A stretch of 64,000 bases of DNA. It comes from CAZXSK01 sp964642855. Its GTDB lineage: Bacteria > Planctomycetota > Phycisphaerae > SM23-33. Below, piece after piece: positions 31,258-39,732 of the stretch. Location of the stretch: the NCBI GenBank assembly GCA_964642855.1, contig CAZXSK010000001.1, positions 113,043-177,042 on the forward strand, read 5' to 3'. A program made the position numbers and the translations under genes. The notes beneath the pieces are model-generated. The model made no database searches. It had not been told where the DNA came from and saw only the letters and a program-made list of their open reading frames with translations. Position 1 is the first letter of the stretch. Each line of letters starts with the position of its first letter.

Positions 31258-32247
31258 CTACTCCGCCCCATCCAGGCATCCGAACTCCACGAAGGCTTCG
31301 CACGCGACGTCCTGGATCGACGGGTCGAGCCCGATGGCCTGGTCCGAGGGATACCGCCCGGCTATGAAACCCCCGCCGAAGCTGCCCAGGCGGTCAATGA
31401 GCAGCTTCGCCTCCCGGCGAATGACATCGCGGTCCCGGGTCTGAAGCGTCTTCTGGATGTCGACCGTGCACCAGAACGACGCCTGCCCGCCGAAGCGTTC
31501 GGCAAGCTCCTCGATACCGTGCAGACGGGGCTGGTCGAACTGGAAACAGTCCACCCCGCACTCGATCATGTCCCCGATAACGGCTGTCATCTTGCCGCAC
31601 GAATGCATGATCACCCGCAGCCCGCGCTTGCGGGCGTGGCCGGCGAGGGCCTCGAACTCCGGCCGGAAAATGTCCCGCCACGTCTCGGGCGACACCATCA
31701 GCCGGTCCTGCGTGCCCCAGTCCTCGGGGAACATCACGGCGTCTGCGCCGGCGTCGGCGAGGCAGTCGATCGCTTTGAGCAGTTCGCCCCGGACAATTCC
31801 GTGAAGCCGATCCACCATCTCACGCTCCAGCAGGAGGTCGCACAGGTAGTTGTCCAGCCTGCGCAGCTTGCGGGCGATATTGAACGTGAAGCCCGGGATG
31901 TGGCCGATGCGGAAATGCCGATCGTCCTGCGAAAAGCGTTCACGCGTGTCTGCGTAGTCCTCAGCCCGACCGAGATCGGGCGGCTGGTAACTGTCCAGGT
32001 CGGACCAGTCGGCGATGGCAGCCCCGACCACCTCGCCCTTGTCGAAATCGGTCAGCGACGCCCAGGTAACGCCCCATTCATCCTTCCATCGCGAAAGCTC
32101 GTCACCTCGGGGTTCCAGGCGCCGGGCGGACGAAGCCGCCCTTCCACCGTGGATCCCGTCGACAGGGAACCGGCCGCCGAGCATCATCGCGATGCGTGGC
32201 GGACCTGCGAAGTCCAGCGTAGCTTGGAAGATCTCCCGCGGCGTCAC
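31258..32247 (-). CDS. Uroporphyrinogen decarboxylase-like (MtaA/CmuA-type) protein
   Basis: The 329-residue protein has the URO-D fold. MFPEDWGTQ and VIMHSCGKM, with an HxC element as in corrinoid-dependent methyltransferases, point to the MtaA/CmuA-like branch rather than true HemE. It lacks the N-terminal heme-biosynthesis signature of HemE. Planctomycetes carry many such paralogues of unknown role. Start GTG 32247 overlaps the upstream gene's stop by 4 bases (GTGA) and has GAGG before it, so the two are translationally coupled. Confidence 0.8.
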   Translation of the reverse strand: MTPREIFQATLDFAGPPRIAMMLGGRFPVDGIHGGRAASSARRLEPRGDELSRWKDEWGVTWASLTDFDKGEVVGAAIADWSDLDSYQPPDLGRAEDYADTRERFSQDDRHFRIGHIPGFTFNIARKLRRLDNYLCDLLLEREMVDRLHGIVRGELLKAIDCLADAGADAVMFPEDWGTQDRLMVSPETWRDIFRPEFEALAGHARKRGLRVIMHSCGKMTAVIGDMIECGVDCFQFDQPRLHGIEELAERFGGQASFWCTVDIQKTLQTRDRDVIRREAKLLIDRLGSFGGGFIAGRYPSDQAIGLDPSIQDVACEAFVEFGCLDGAE

Positions 32248-32813
32248 TGCACTTCCCTCGGGCCCGTGCTGAAGCTGAATTGCGGCTCATCCACCTCCAG
32301 GACCTTCCATGCGTCGTCGATCCGGATCCACGTCACCCGCCACTGGATGGGCACTTTGCGATTCTCGTCGTACGTGATGTTGCTCCCGAAACTGCTTTTC
32401 GCCCGGTCGCCGTCGACCTCGATCACCTCGTCGTAAAACGCCAGACCATCCGGCTGGCGGATCTTCACAATGCCCTTCAGCACCGTCAGAGCCTGCCATC
32501 GATTGAGCCGCTTGCCTTCGTAGGTCACCTGCATGTCCGGGGCGACGTGGCTGTCAACAGCCTCAACGATTCTGCCCACTTCGGTCGCGGCTTCAAACTC
32601 GCGAAGGACTCCAAGGATCTGCTCGCGATCGGTCACCACAAACCGCTCAAGGGTGTACGCCCCGATGGCAAGCAAGGGCGGAATGAGCATCGCCACCAGC
32701 AGCTTGCGGCTTCGATGGGCAAACCACAGCCCCACGACCACCGCCATGGCCACCAACAGGAGTGCGTAGACAATCGTGGGGTCCTCGAACAGGATCTCCG
32801 TGATCGTATCCAT
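32244..32813 (-). CDS. Membrane protein with SnoaL/NTF2-like soluble domain
   Basis: The 189-residue product has two N-terminal membrane helices (about residues 13-29 and 38-55). The soluble domain that follows has an NTF2-like pattern: a helix with REFEAATEVGRIVEAVDSHVAPD, then beta strands ending in RVTWIRIDDAWKVLEVD. Its function is unknown. It is encoded just upstream of the URO-D-like gene and overlaps it by 4 bases. ATG 32813 lies 7 bases after a perfect TATAAT, which predicts a leaderless mRNA. Confidence 0.6.
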   Translation of the reverse strand: MDTITEILFEDPTIVYALLLVAMAVVVGLWFAHRSRKLLVAMLIPPLLAIGAYTLERFVVTDREQILGVLREFEAATEVGRIVEAVDSHVAPDMQVTYEGKRLNRWQALTVLKGIVKIRQPDGLAFYDEVIEVDGDRAKSSFGSNITYDENRKVPIQWRVTWIRIDDAWKVLEVDEPQFSFSTGPREVQ

Positions 32814-32819
32814 GGCCGG

Positions 32820-32825
32820 ATTATA
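32820..32825 (-). promoter_or_regulatory. -10 box for a predicted leaderless mRNA
   Basis: The minus strand has a perfect TATAAT, then six bases, then ATG at 32813. Transcription would begin at the A of the start codon. The -35 region is weak. Confidence 0.5.
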
Positions 32826-32853
32826 CGCATGTGCAAGTGCAGGCTAAAGAATT

Positions 32854-32881
32854 TTGGCCGGCTGCGGCGATACTGGATAGT
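32854..32881 (+). promoter_or_regulatory. Putative promoter of the MerR-type gene
   Basis: TTGGCC (32854-32859) and GATAGT (32876-32881) are 16 bases apart and lie about 22 bases upstream of the start at 32903. The region is shared with the divergent NTF2-like gene. Confidence 0.4.
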
Positions 32882-32902
32882 GTCCCCAGAGAAAGTCGCC
32901 CG

Positions 32903-33160
32903 ATGAGCTCAGCCAAGGATGACCGGAAACCCGACCGGAGGTACCTGAAGATCTCCCAGGCCGCCCGCGAGGCCGGCGTCACCAAGAGTACCATTGAGTA
33001 CTACATCCTGATCGGACTCATCGAGCCCATCCGCCCTGAACGCAGCAGCCGCCGGTACTTCGACGACCGACTGGTCGACCGCATCCGTCTGATCCGCAAG
33101 CTGAACCAGTCCGGCTACACCCTCCGCGCGATCCGCGAGACCTACCTTCGCGCCCGGTAA
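32903..33160 (+). CDS. Small MerR-family helix-turn-helix regulator
   Basis: The 85-residue protein is a MerR DNA-binding domain with little else: ISQAAREAGVTKSTIEYYILIGLIEP, the RRYF wing, then VDRIRLIRKLNQSGYTLRAIRE. No effector domain or metal-binding Cys are present. It may act with a partner or respond directly. It lies 91 bases before the haem-type histidine kinase gene in the same direction. Start ATG 32903 has only a weak ribosome site; a longer frame to 32831 seems unlikely. Confidence 0.85.
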   Translation: MSSAKDDRKPDRRYLKISQAAREAGVTKSTIEYYILIGLIEPIRPERSSRRYFDDRLVDRIRLIRKLNQSGYTLRAIRETYLRAR

Positions 33161-33251
33161 GGACCTCCGAATTGCGGGCCGAGGCTACTGACGCTGGGAT
33201 CCGCATTCGGAAGCCGCTAGAATGGCGGCCGGTCTTTCGAAAGATCCGTCC

Positions 33252-34886
33252 ATGGCACGAAGCTTCATCCGAATCTCGCTAGCGACGAAGTTCCGCCTCC
33301 TGTTCGGAGCGGCGGTGCTGGGCATTATCGCCGCTGCGCTGGTCGTGCCATGGTACTTCATGGAACTCCTCGCCGAACAGTCCCTCCAGAGGCCCGCCCA
33401 GGAGCTTGCGAGGCTGCGATACCAGGAATGGATCCAGAAACACCCGGAGAAGGAGTCTCGCCACCAGGCCCGCGACGCCCACAGTGAAATCGTCAGGCTG
33501 TATTCCAATGACCCCGACATGCCGGACTCCAAGGGACCCTACCTGGTAACGTTGTCGCCGGAAGGTAAGCCCTCGCGCGGGCTCGGCCCAGCCGGTGAAC
33601 AGGCGCTCAAGGCCTTCAGGGACAGGCCGGACCAGAAGCAGGCGATGATCCGCTCGAAAGATGAGGAAGGCGATACCATCTATCGGTATTTCCAGGCGAT
33701 TCGGGCCGTGCCCGACTGCACGAAGTGCCACAACAATACCATGCAGCCGGTGGAGATGCAGTTCCAGCAAGGGCAGCTGGTGGGCATGATCGACCTGTCG
33801 CTGCCCGGGACGACCTCTTCGGGCCCGCTTGCATTCTGGACGCGGACTGCGTTCGTGATCGGCGGAGTGCTCGCGACTCTTCTTGCGTTCCTGCTGTTTG
33901 CAGCGATCACCCAACGGCTGGTGCTGCGTCCGGTCCGACAGCTCCGGGAAATGGCGGACAGCGTCGCCGAGGGAGACCTGAGTGTCCGTAGTTCGGTCCG
34001 GACACAGGACGAGCTTCAACGTCTCGGCGAGAGTTTCGACGACATGCTCGACGCCATCGAGGACCAGACCGAAAGGCTGCAGTCGGCGAACCGAGCGTTG
34101 GACCTGAAGCTCAGTGAGGTGGCGGAAGCAAACGTCACGCTGTTCCACGCCAACCGCGTCAAGAGCGAGTTCGTAGCCAACATCTCCCACGAGCTCCGCA
34201 CGCCGCTCAACAGCATCATCGGGTTTGCGGACCTGCTACAGAGCAGCCAGGACGAGCGGGCCACGCGATGGGGCAGCAATATCTCCATCGCGGCGAAGAA
34301 CCTTCTGAGCATGATCAACGACATGCTCGACCTGGCGCGAATCGAGGCGGGCAAGGCCGATGTCCGAATCGAGAAGGTGTCTCTCTCCGACCTCTGCCAG
34401 ACGCTGGTGGCACTGATGAAGCCACTCGCTGACAAGCGCGAGCTCTCGCTGAGAACCGACATCGCCGGCGACCTGCCCATTCTGTTCACCGACCCGGGCA
34501 AGCTCCAGCAGGTGCTCTACAACCTGCTATCCAACGCGGTGAAGTTCACCCCGGCCGGGGGGGAGGTCAGGCTCTGGGCAAGACGCAAGGGCAAGGCTGT
34601 TTCGGGAGACACCGGAGGCGAGATCCTCGTCTCGGTACAGGATACGGGCCCGGGCATTCCCGAAGCCGATCAACAGCACATCTTCGAGAAGTTCTACCAG
34701 GTCGACCGGACGTTGACGCGCGAGTCGGCTGGAACAGGCCTTGGCCTGGCGATCGCCAAGGAACTCACCACCCTCCTGAAGGGCAAGCTCACACTGGAAA
34801 GCTCACCCGGTGAAGGGGCGACGTTTACGATCACACTGCCGGTCGATGCCAGACCCGAAAAGCCCGACCGTGACAACGACCGGTAG
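33252..34886 (+). CDS. Sensor histidine kinase with haem-binding (CxxCH) periplasmic domain
   Basis: The 544-residue kinase has a first membrane helix (about residues 15-35). The periplasmic DUF3365/Tll0287-like domain ends in CTKCH (C156-H160), the motif for covalent c-type haem. A second helix (about 195-220), HAMP (about 220-275) and a coiled segment follow. HisKA has H313 in SHELRTPLN, and HATPase has NLLSNAVKF, DTGPGIP and GTGLGLA. It probably senses oxygen, nitric oxide or redox state. I favour ATG 33252 over 33222 because the membrane helix then starts near residue 15. No receiver gene is adjacent; a MerR-type gene lies upstream. Haem attachment would need cytochrome c maturation. Confidence 0.9.
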   Translation: MARSFIRISLATKFRLLFGAAVLGIIAAALVVPWYFMELLAEQSLQRPAQELARLRYQEWIQKHPEKESRHQARDAHSEIVRLYSNDPDMPDSKGPYLVTLSPEGKPSRGLGPAGEQALKAFRDRPDQKQAMIRSKDEEGDTIYRYFQAIRAVPDCTKCHNNTMQPVEMQFQQGQLVGMIDLSLPGTTSSGPLAFWTRTAFVIGGVLATLLAFLLFAAITQRLVLRPVRQLREMADSVAEGDLSVRSSVRTQDELQRLGESFDDMLDAIEDQTERLQSANRALDLKLSEVAEANVTLFHANRVKSEFVANISHELRTPLNSIIGFADLLQSSQDERATRWGSNISIAAKNLLSMINDMLDLARIEAGKADVRIEKVSLSDLCQTLVALMKPLADKRELSLRTDIAGDLPILFTDPGKLQQVLYNLLSNAVKFTPAGGEVRLWARRKGKAVSGDTGGEILVSVQDTGPGIPEADQQHIFEKFYQVDRTLTRESAGTGLGLAIAKELTTLLKGKLTLESSPGEGATFTITLPVDARPEKPDRDNDR

Positions 34887-34887
34887 G

Positions 34888-34903
34888 CCTCCGTCACCGG
34901 AGG
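34888..34903. terminator. Hairpin between convergent genes
   Basis: CCTCCG (34888-34893) and CGGAGG (34898-34903) form a 6-bp stem with a 4-base loop, right after the kinase stop codon. Confidence 0.35.
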
Positions 34904-34951
34904 TCATGGATCGAATCGAGACTCTGTCTCCACGGGCAGCCAAGGCCCAGA

Positions 34952-35416
34952 CTAGTACCAGACCGTCACGATGATATTGGGCTCGGCCTTCTTGCCGGTC
35001 ATGGTTCCCACCATGTGCCCCACGTGCTTGACCTCGATGTCCTCATTGCTGTCGATCCACTCGTTGATCGTTTCCTCCATGTGCTCGATGGAGGAGTCGG
35101 CGATCTTGCAGTGGAACATCCTGCAACGTGTGGCTCCCTTACCGGTTACGTTCAGAGGCCGATTGAACTGCTTGTTGCTGGCCTCGTGTTTGGCGGCAGC
35201 CGACCCGAACGCCCGGACCGCCCCCGAGGGGGCCTCCGTGACATCCACCAGACTGATGGCTTCTTCCTCTTCTTCCTCTTTCCCTTCCTCGACGGGCTCC
35301 AGAACGGCCTCGTCTTCGTCCACCTCCCGCACCGCTTCCTCGTGAGAAATCGGGATGGGCTGTGCGCTTCCTGGCTTCGTCCCCTCTGCCGACATACCTT
35401 CGTTCTGATCGGACAT
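34952..35416 (-). CDS. Acidic hypothetical protein
   Basis: The 154-residue protein has an N-terminal half very rich in Glu and Asp (VDEDEAVLEPVEEGKEEEEEE). A more ordered C-terminal domain of about 60 residues begins CRMFHCKIADSS, contains HMEETINEWIDSNEDIEVKHVG and ends IIVTVWY. No family is recognised. It has no signal peptide. ATG 35416 follows GGGAG at the right distance. The longer frame to 35746 would overlap the divergent gene and was rejected. Confidence 0.65.
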   Translation of the reverse strand: MSDQNEGMSAEGTKPGSAQPIPISHEEAVREVDEDEAVLEPVEEGKEEEEEEAISLVDVTEAPSGAVRAFGSAAAKHEASNKQFNRPLNVTGKGATRCRMFHCKIADSSIEHMEETINEWIDSNEDIEVKHVGHMVGTMTGKKAEPNIIVTVWY

Positions 35417-35546
35417 CGATACACTCCCTGCAGTGACCTGCGAACTGGATTGAAAAGATGTGATAGCCTGCATAGTATCGGGCTTGGCAGGTACGGTCAA
35501 GGCATCAGCTTCCCGAGGAATATCCCCAGGAGCATCCGCCAGCCCC

Positions 35547-36776
35547 ATGGACACAAGCCAACCCCCACGACACCGCCCGATCGAGATCGACAGCTCAGAC
35601 AGCAGCTCTGTCGACCAGTCCGTCCCCGCCGAGAGGCCCGGATCGAGTCTGACCGACAAGCTGGTGATCCTCATCGTGTTCGCCCTGGCACTGACGGCGG
35701 CGGTCGTGCTGCCCTTCCTCGCCAACAACGACCATCCCTCCCCCACCGGGGCGCCCCTGCATCCGTCGTCGGCTGGGGAGTTCAGGGGTTTCGCACTGCA
35801 ACTGCACTACTGCGACCCCAACCATCCTTATGAGCAGCTGATCGATGAGATTGCAGACACCGGCGCCAACGCCCTGCAGCTCGTGCCCATCGCCCAGCAG
35901 GAACACGCCTCGTCCAGCGCGATCTTCATGGATATCCGCCGCACGCCCAGCCGGACCCACGTGGTTCGCCTGATCCGCCATGCCAAGCGCAGGGGCTTGA
36001 GAGTGGTCCTCATGCCCATTGTGCTTCTGGAAAACCCCCTGCCCGGCCAGTGGCGGGGTATGATCGAACCAGCCGACCGGGCCCTATGGTGGGAAGACTA
36101 CGCCGAGCTGATTCTGCACTTCGCGTCGATCGCCGAGGAGGGCAACGTCGACGTATTCATGGTCGGCTCGGAACTGGTGCGTACCGAATCGCAGGAGCAG
36201 CAATGGCGGCACCTGGTCTCGCGCGTACGGGAAGCCTTCAGCGGCCGGATCGGGTACTCCGCCAACTGGGACCATTACGTCAACATCGCCTGGTGGGACG
36301 CCGTCGACATTGTCGGCATGACCACGTATCACGACCTGACGCGAGACGGGCTCCGCAAGCCCACACTCACAAACATGCTCGACGAATGGCAACGCATTCG
36401 CCGGCGCATTCTCGACTGGCAGAAGACCGTTAACCGTCCCATTCTGTTTACCGAGGTGGGCTGGCCGAATCAAAGCACAGCCGCCCGCAAGCCGTGGAAC
36501 TATCGCGCAGCCCCTCGGGAACCTGCACCGGACCTTCAGGCGAATTGTTTCGAGGCGTTCTTTCGCACCTGGTTCGGCCAGGAAAGCGTAGCCGGGTACG
36601 TCGTGTGGGAATGGCGGTCGGACGCTGGAGACTGGCCGGACGAAACCGACACCGGTTACGTGCCTGCCGGCAAGCCCGCCATGGATGTCATCCGGCGTTG
36701 GTTCCACAGGCAGCCGCCGCGTGCGGAATCGCCTTCGTCGGGCAGAATCGAACAAGTCGAGCAGGGAGCCAGTTAG
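35547..36776 (+). CDS. GH113-like membrane-anchored glycosidase
   Basis: The 409-residue protein has a short cytoplasmic leader and one membrane helix (about residues 38-58). A TIM-barrel domain like GH113 (beta-mannanase family) follows: FRGFALQLHY, LRVVLMPIVLLEN, FMVGSELV with acid/base E209, and FTEVGWPN with predicted nucleophile E303. Activity on mannan or a similar beta-glycan is inferred from the two Glu. Its stop codon is 3 bases from the start of the 966-residue protein, so the two form an operon. ATG 35547 is used; AGGAG lies somewhat far upstream, so the exact start is uncertain. Confidence 0.75.
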   Translation: MDTSQPPRHRPIEIDSSDSSSVDQSVPAERPGSSLTDKLVILIVFALALTAAVVLPFLANNDHPSPTGAPLHPSSAGEFRGFALQLHYCDPNHPYEQLIDEIADTGANALQLVPIAQQEHASSSAIFMDIRRTPSRTHVVRLIRHAKRRGLRVVLMPIVLLENPLPGQWRGMIEPADRALWWEDYAELILHFASIAEEGNVDVFMVGSELVRTESQEQQWRHLVSRVREAFSGRIGYSANWDHYVNIAWWDAVDIVGMTTYHDLTRDGLRKPTLTNMLDEWQRIRRRILDWQKTVNRPILFTEVGWPNQSTAARKPWNYRAAPREPAPDLQANCFEAFFRTWFGQESVAGYVVWEWRSDAGDWPDETDTGYVPAGKPAMDVIRRWFHRQPPRAESPSSGRIEQVEQGAS

Positions 36777-36779
36777 TCC

Positions 36780-39680
36780 ATGCGCAACGTAGCAGCCATC
36801 CTGTTGCTTTGGTTTGCCGGTTCCACAGCCGCACGCGCCGGCGATGTACGCTGCCTGTTCCGCACCGGCGACACCCTCTGGGCGGCCGGGTCGCATGGCC
36901 TGCTCATGCGGAGCGCCGATGGCGGGGACCACTGGCAAGCCGTCCGCATGCGGGAAGCCGGCCACTTCGAGGCTCTCTCGGGCGACGGGAGCGCTGTTCT
37001 GGCGTTCGGTGGGCGGGCGATCCATGGCATGCCCGAAGGCTTGGGCCTGCCCTTGCTGGTCCGGGCAGAACCGGATGCCAACGAGACAACCCGTCCGACG
37101 GCGCCGGCCCTGGGCTGGCTTCGTGGCGGAATCCTTCAGGGCAAGGTCGGGGCGGTGTTCGGCCAGCCGACCTATGCCATTCCGTCCGGCCTTGCCAAGA
37201 CCCAGACCGGAGGGAATCTCTGGACCGCGGTGGACACCACCTCGCCGGGGCCCCTTCTGGGCGGGGCGTTTCCTTCCTGGCGGCTGGGGTATGTCGTCGG
37301 AACCGATCACCGCGTTCTCAGCATCCGCGCCCTCCGGCAGCCGAAGGTGCACCCGCCGCAGATTCGCTCCTCGCTGCCCCTTCGGGCGATCGCCACGGGC
37401 GGGGATCTCGATTTCTGGGCGGTCGGCGACAACAGCAGCATTCTGCGCAGCAAGCCGGGCGACGCGCCGTGGGTGAGCGTCAAGTCACCGCTACCGGCCG
37501 GGGCCGAGAGAATGGGCGATTTCGAGACGGTCGTCGCCTGCGAAGCGGACAGCATCCATGTTGCGGGCGGATTGACCGGCGCGATCGCCCGCACGACCGA
37601 CGGCGGAAGCAACTGGAAGCTCCTCCCTGCCCCTACCCCCGGGCCGATCCATTCTCTGCTGCGAATCAGCGATGACACCATGCTGGCCGCTGGCGACGCC
37701 GGGCGAATATGGAAGACCACCGACGCCTGCGAGACATGGACGCTGCTGACCGGCAGCAAATCGACCGACGTGCTGTTCGTGTGCAGCGCGACGGACCTGA
37801 GCATTTGGCCGGCCGTCGCGGCCCACACCTCGGCAGGTTGCTCGGTCGCGGTGGTGTTCGCCTCCGCCCCGCCGGCGACCGATCGAATGCCGTCCGACCA
37901 ACTCCTGCGTGCCTGCGCATACCAGGCCGGGGCCACCGGCGTGACGGTCCTGCGGGATTTTGTTTCGCCCACGCTCACCCGGCCGGGCAGTCGGGCAAAC
38001 GAGAAGCAGATCCTCCGGGCATGGAAGGCGAGGCTGGACGAACCGCCCGAGAAAGAACTCACGCGTCAGATCGCAGCGACGATTCGCCTCTACCGTCCCA
38101 AGGTGCTGGCAGTCGGCCCGTCCGGCGAGGCCACGCCCGGCCCACGGAGCGAAGCGAGGCTGATTTCCCGTCTCGCGCAGAAGGCCGTCGATCTGGCGGG
38201 CCGATCCGACGAGAAACTGCTCGCCTCCGTTCTGCTCAAGCCACACACTCCCGACCGCGTGTTCGTCGGCAGTGTTGACAACGATCGCTGGCATGAATCG
38301 TGGGCAAAGGTCGATGCGGGTCTTGTCGAGAAGCCTTCCACGAGCTTCCGCACCGACCGCTTCCCCGCCGGGGAATCAACGTCCCTGGAAATGCTGGCCC
38401 TGGATGCAGCCTGGATGCTTCCCCATGCGCCCATGACTACCGCCAGACCGCCCTGGCTCAATGCGTATGTCTGCACATCCGACGCTCGCAGGACGGTCCG
38501 GCCGCTGTTTACGACCGGCCTGACGTCTCATCGTCTGAGCTGGAAGGATGTCTCCGATGAACGGCAGGCGGTATCCTCGGCCAGTCGACTGAAGGCAGCG
38601 ATAGCTCTCGACCGAACCGCCACTGTGCTGACGCACCTGGCCCCTCTGGCCAAGAAGATCCAAGACGACCCTCTGCCGGCCGATCGCCTTTATCTGGCAT
38701 GGATGAAGCTCTGGCAGGAAGGGAACTTCAGCCAGGCGCTCCAAGCTCGGAGCCTCTATCTCCGCCACGGGCAAGACCATCCGCTATACGGCCGGGCGAT
38801 GCTGATGGCCGTCGGCACCGATGCATCCTCGGAATGGCGAGCCCAGCGAGCTCGAACCACTTCCGGCCCGGCGATGCGCGGACTGGACTTCGACCTCGGC
38901 AAGGCCCTTCAACTGGCCGGCAGGAAGGGCCACTGGCTTGAGCTGCCCGAGGTCCTGGCACTGGAGACGGCCGCCCGCCGCGCGGAGGGACGTCTTGCCG
39001 ACGCGGCAAATGGACTGGCCAAACTGGAGACGGAGTCCTACTGCCCTCACTGGCGAAGGTACGCTGCTCTTCTCGGCGGGAAGGAAGACCCGCTGATGGA
39101 TCGCATCCCCAGCCTGCCATCAATGGAGGCGGTCGCCGGCGGAGACGAAGTCAAGATCGATGGGAGATTCCGGGAGAAGGCCTGGACGAAGGCCAAGCGA
39201 GTTCGACTGGCCCCAACAGACGGGAACGCCATCGACGACGTCCAGGCGACGGCCAGATGCCTCAGAACCAGTGACGCCCTCGTCATGGGCCTGCAACTGA
39301 AACACAAGGATCGGCGAGTCTGGACGCTCCGTATCACGCTCGACGGCGATCGCGATGCCTGGACCGCCCTGGCGGTACAGTTCAGCAGCGACGGTGCACG
39401 GTCGGCCGAGCTGATCCACCGATGGGGACCCGCAGCGTCTGTCGACAGGAAGGTCTTCGACCTGCAGGGCAGGAAGACCGGCGGCCGACTGAATGTGGAA
39501 GTTGAGATCCCCTTCTCTCAGCTGGGGCTGTCTGCGCGATCCGCTTCGATCATCGGGATTCAGATGCGTGCAACGGCGTGGGACAGCGGACGTGAGAGCG
39601 TGCTGCAATTGGTCCCGGGCGTGTCTGACCCGAGCGATCTTCATCGCCTGGGCCTGCTTCACTGCCCGGCAGCAGAGTGA
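36780..39680 (+). CDS. Secreted three-domain protein: YCF48-like propeller, LmbE-like region, CBM9-like domain
   Basis: The 966-residue product has a signal peptide (about 20 residues). A propeller-like region with repeats such as HGLLMRSADGGDHW, GAIARTTDGGSNW and GRIWKTTDACETW covers about residues 20-330. A central region (about 335-520) starts DVLFVCSATD and later has RLYRPKVLAVGP. Its order recalls PIG-L/LmbE deacetylases, but the AHPDDE zinc motif is missing. A further helical section follows, then a C-terminal CBM9-like domain (about 790-960: VKIDGRFREKAW...). The role may be glycan binding or scaffolding with the GH113-like enzyme encoded 3 bases upstream. The LmbE assignment is inference. 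Confidence 0.6.
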   Translation: MRNVAAILLLWFAGSTAARAGDVRCLFRTGDTLWAAGSHGLLMRSADGGDHWQAVRMREAGHFEALSGDGSAVLAFGGRAIHGMPEGLGLPLLVRAEPDANETTRPTAPALGWLRGGILQGKVGAVFGQPTYAIPSGLAKTQTGGNLWTAVDTTSPGPLLGGAFPSWRLGYVVGTDHRVLSIRALRQPKVHPPQIRSSLPLRAIATGGDLDFWAVGDNSSILRSKPGDAPWVSVKSPLPAGAERMGDFETVVACEADSIHVAGGLTGAIARTTDGGSNWKLLPAPTPGPIHSLLRISDDTMLAAGDAGRIWKTTDACETWTLLTGSKSTDVLFVCSATDLSIWPAVAAHTSAGCSVAVVFASAPPATDRMPSDQLLRACAYQAGATGVTVLRDFVSPTLTRPGSRANEKQILRAWKARLDEPPEKELTRQIAATIRLYRPKVLAVGPSGEATPGPRSEARLISRLAQKAVDLAGRSDEKLLASVLLKPHTPDRVFVGSVDNDRWHESWAKVDAGLVEKPSTSFRTDRFPAGESTSLEMLALDAAWMLPHAPMTTARPPWLNAYVCTSDARRTVRPLFTTGLTSHRLSWKDVSDERQAVSSASRLKAAIALDRTATVLTHLAPLAKKIQDDPLPADRLYLAWMKLWQEGNFSQALQARSLYLRHGQDHPLYGRAMLMAVGTDASSEWRAQRARTTSGPAMRGLDFDLGKALQLAGRKGHWLELPEVLALETAARRAEGRLADAANGLAKLETESYCPHWRRYAALLGGKEDPLMDRIPSLPSMEAVAGGDEVKIDGRFREKAWTKAKRVRLAPTDGNAIDDVQATARCLRTSDALVMGLQLKHKDRRVWTLRITLDGDRDAWTALAVQFSSDGARSAELIHRWGPAASVDRKVFDLQGRKTGGRLNVEVEIPFSQLGLSARSASIIGIQMRATAWDSGRESVLQLVPGVSDPSDLHRLGLLHCPAAE

Positions 39681-39696
39681 CAACTCCTCCGAACCT

Positions 39697-39724
39697 TTGG
39701 GTTGCTCCCTCCTTCCGATACAAT
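39697..39724 (+). promoter_or_regulatory. Putative promoter of pcm
   Basis: TTGGGT (39697-39702) and TACAAT (39719-39724) are 16 bases apart. The -10 ends 8 bases before the pcm ATG, so the leader would be at most 2-3 nt. Confidence 0.5.
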
Positions 39725-39732
39725 GGCAGGTA

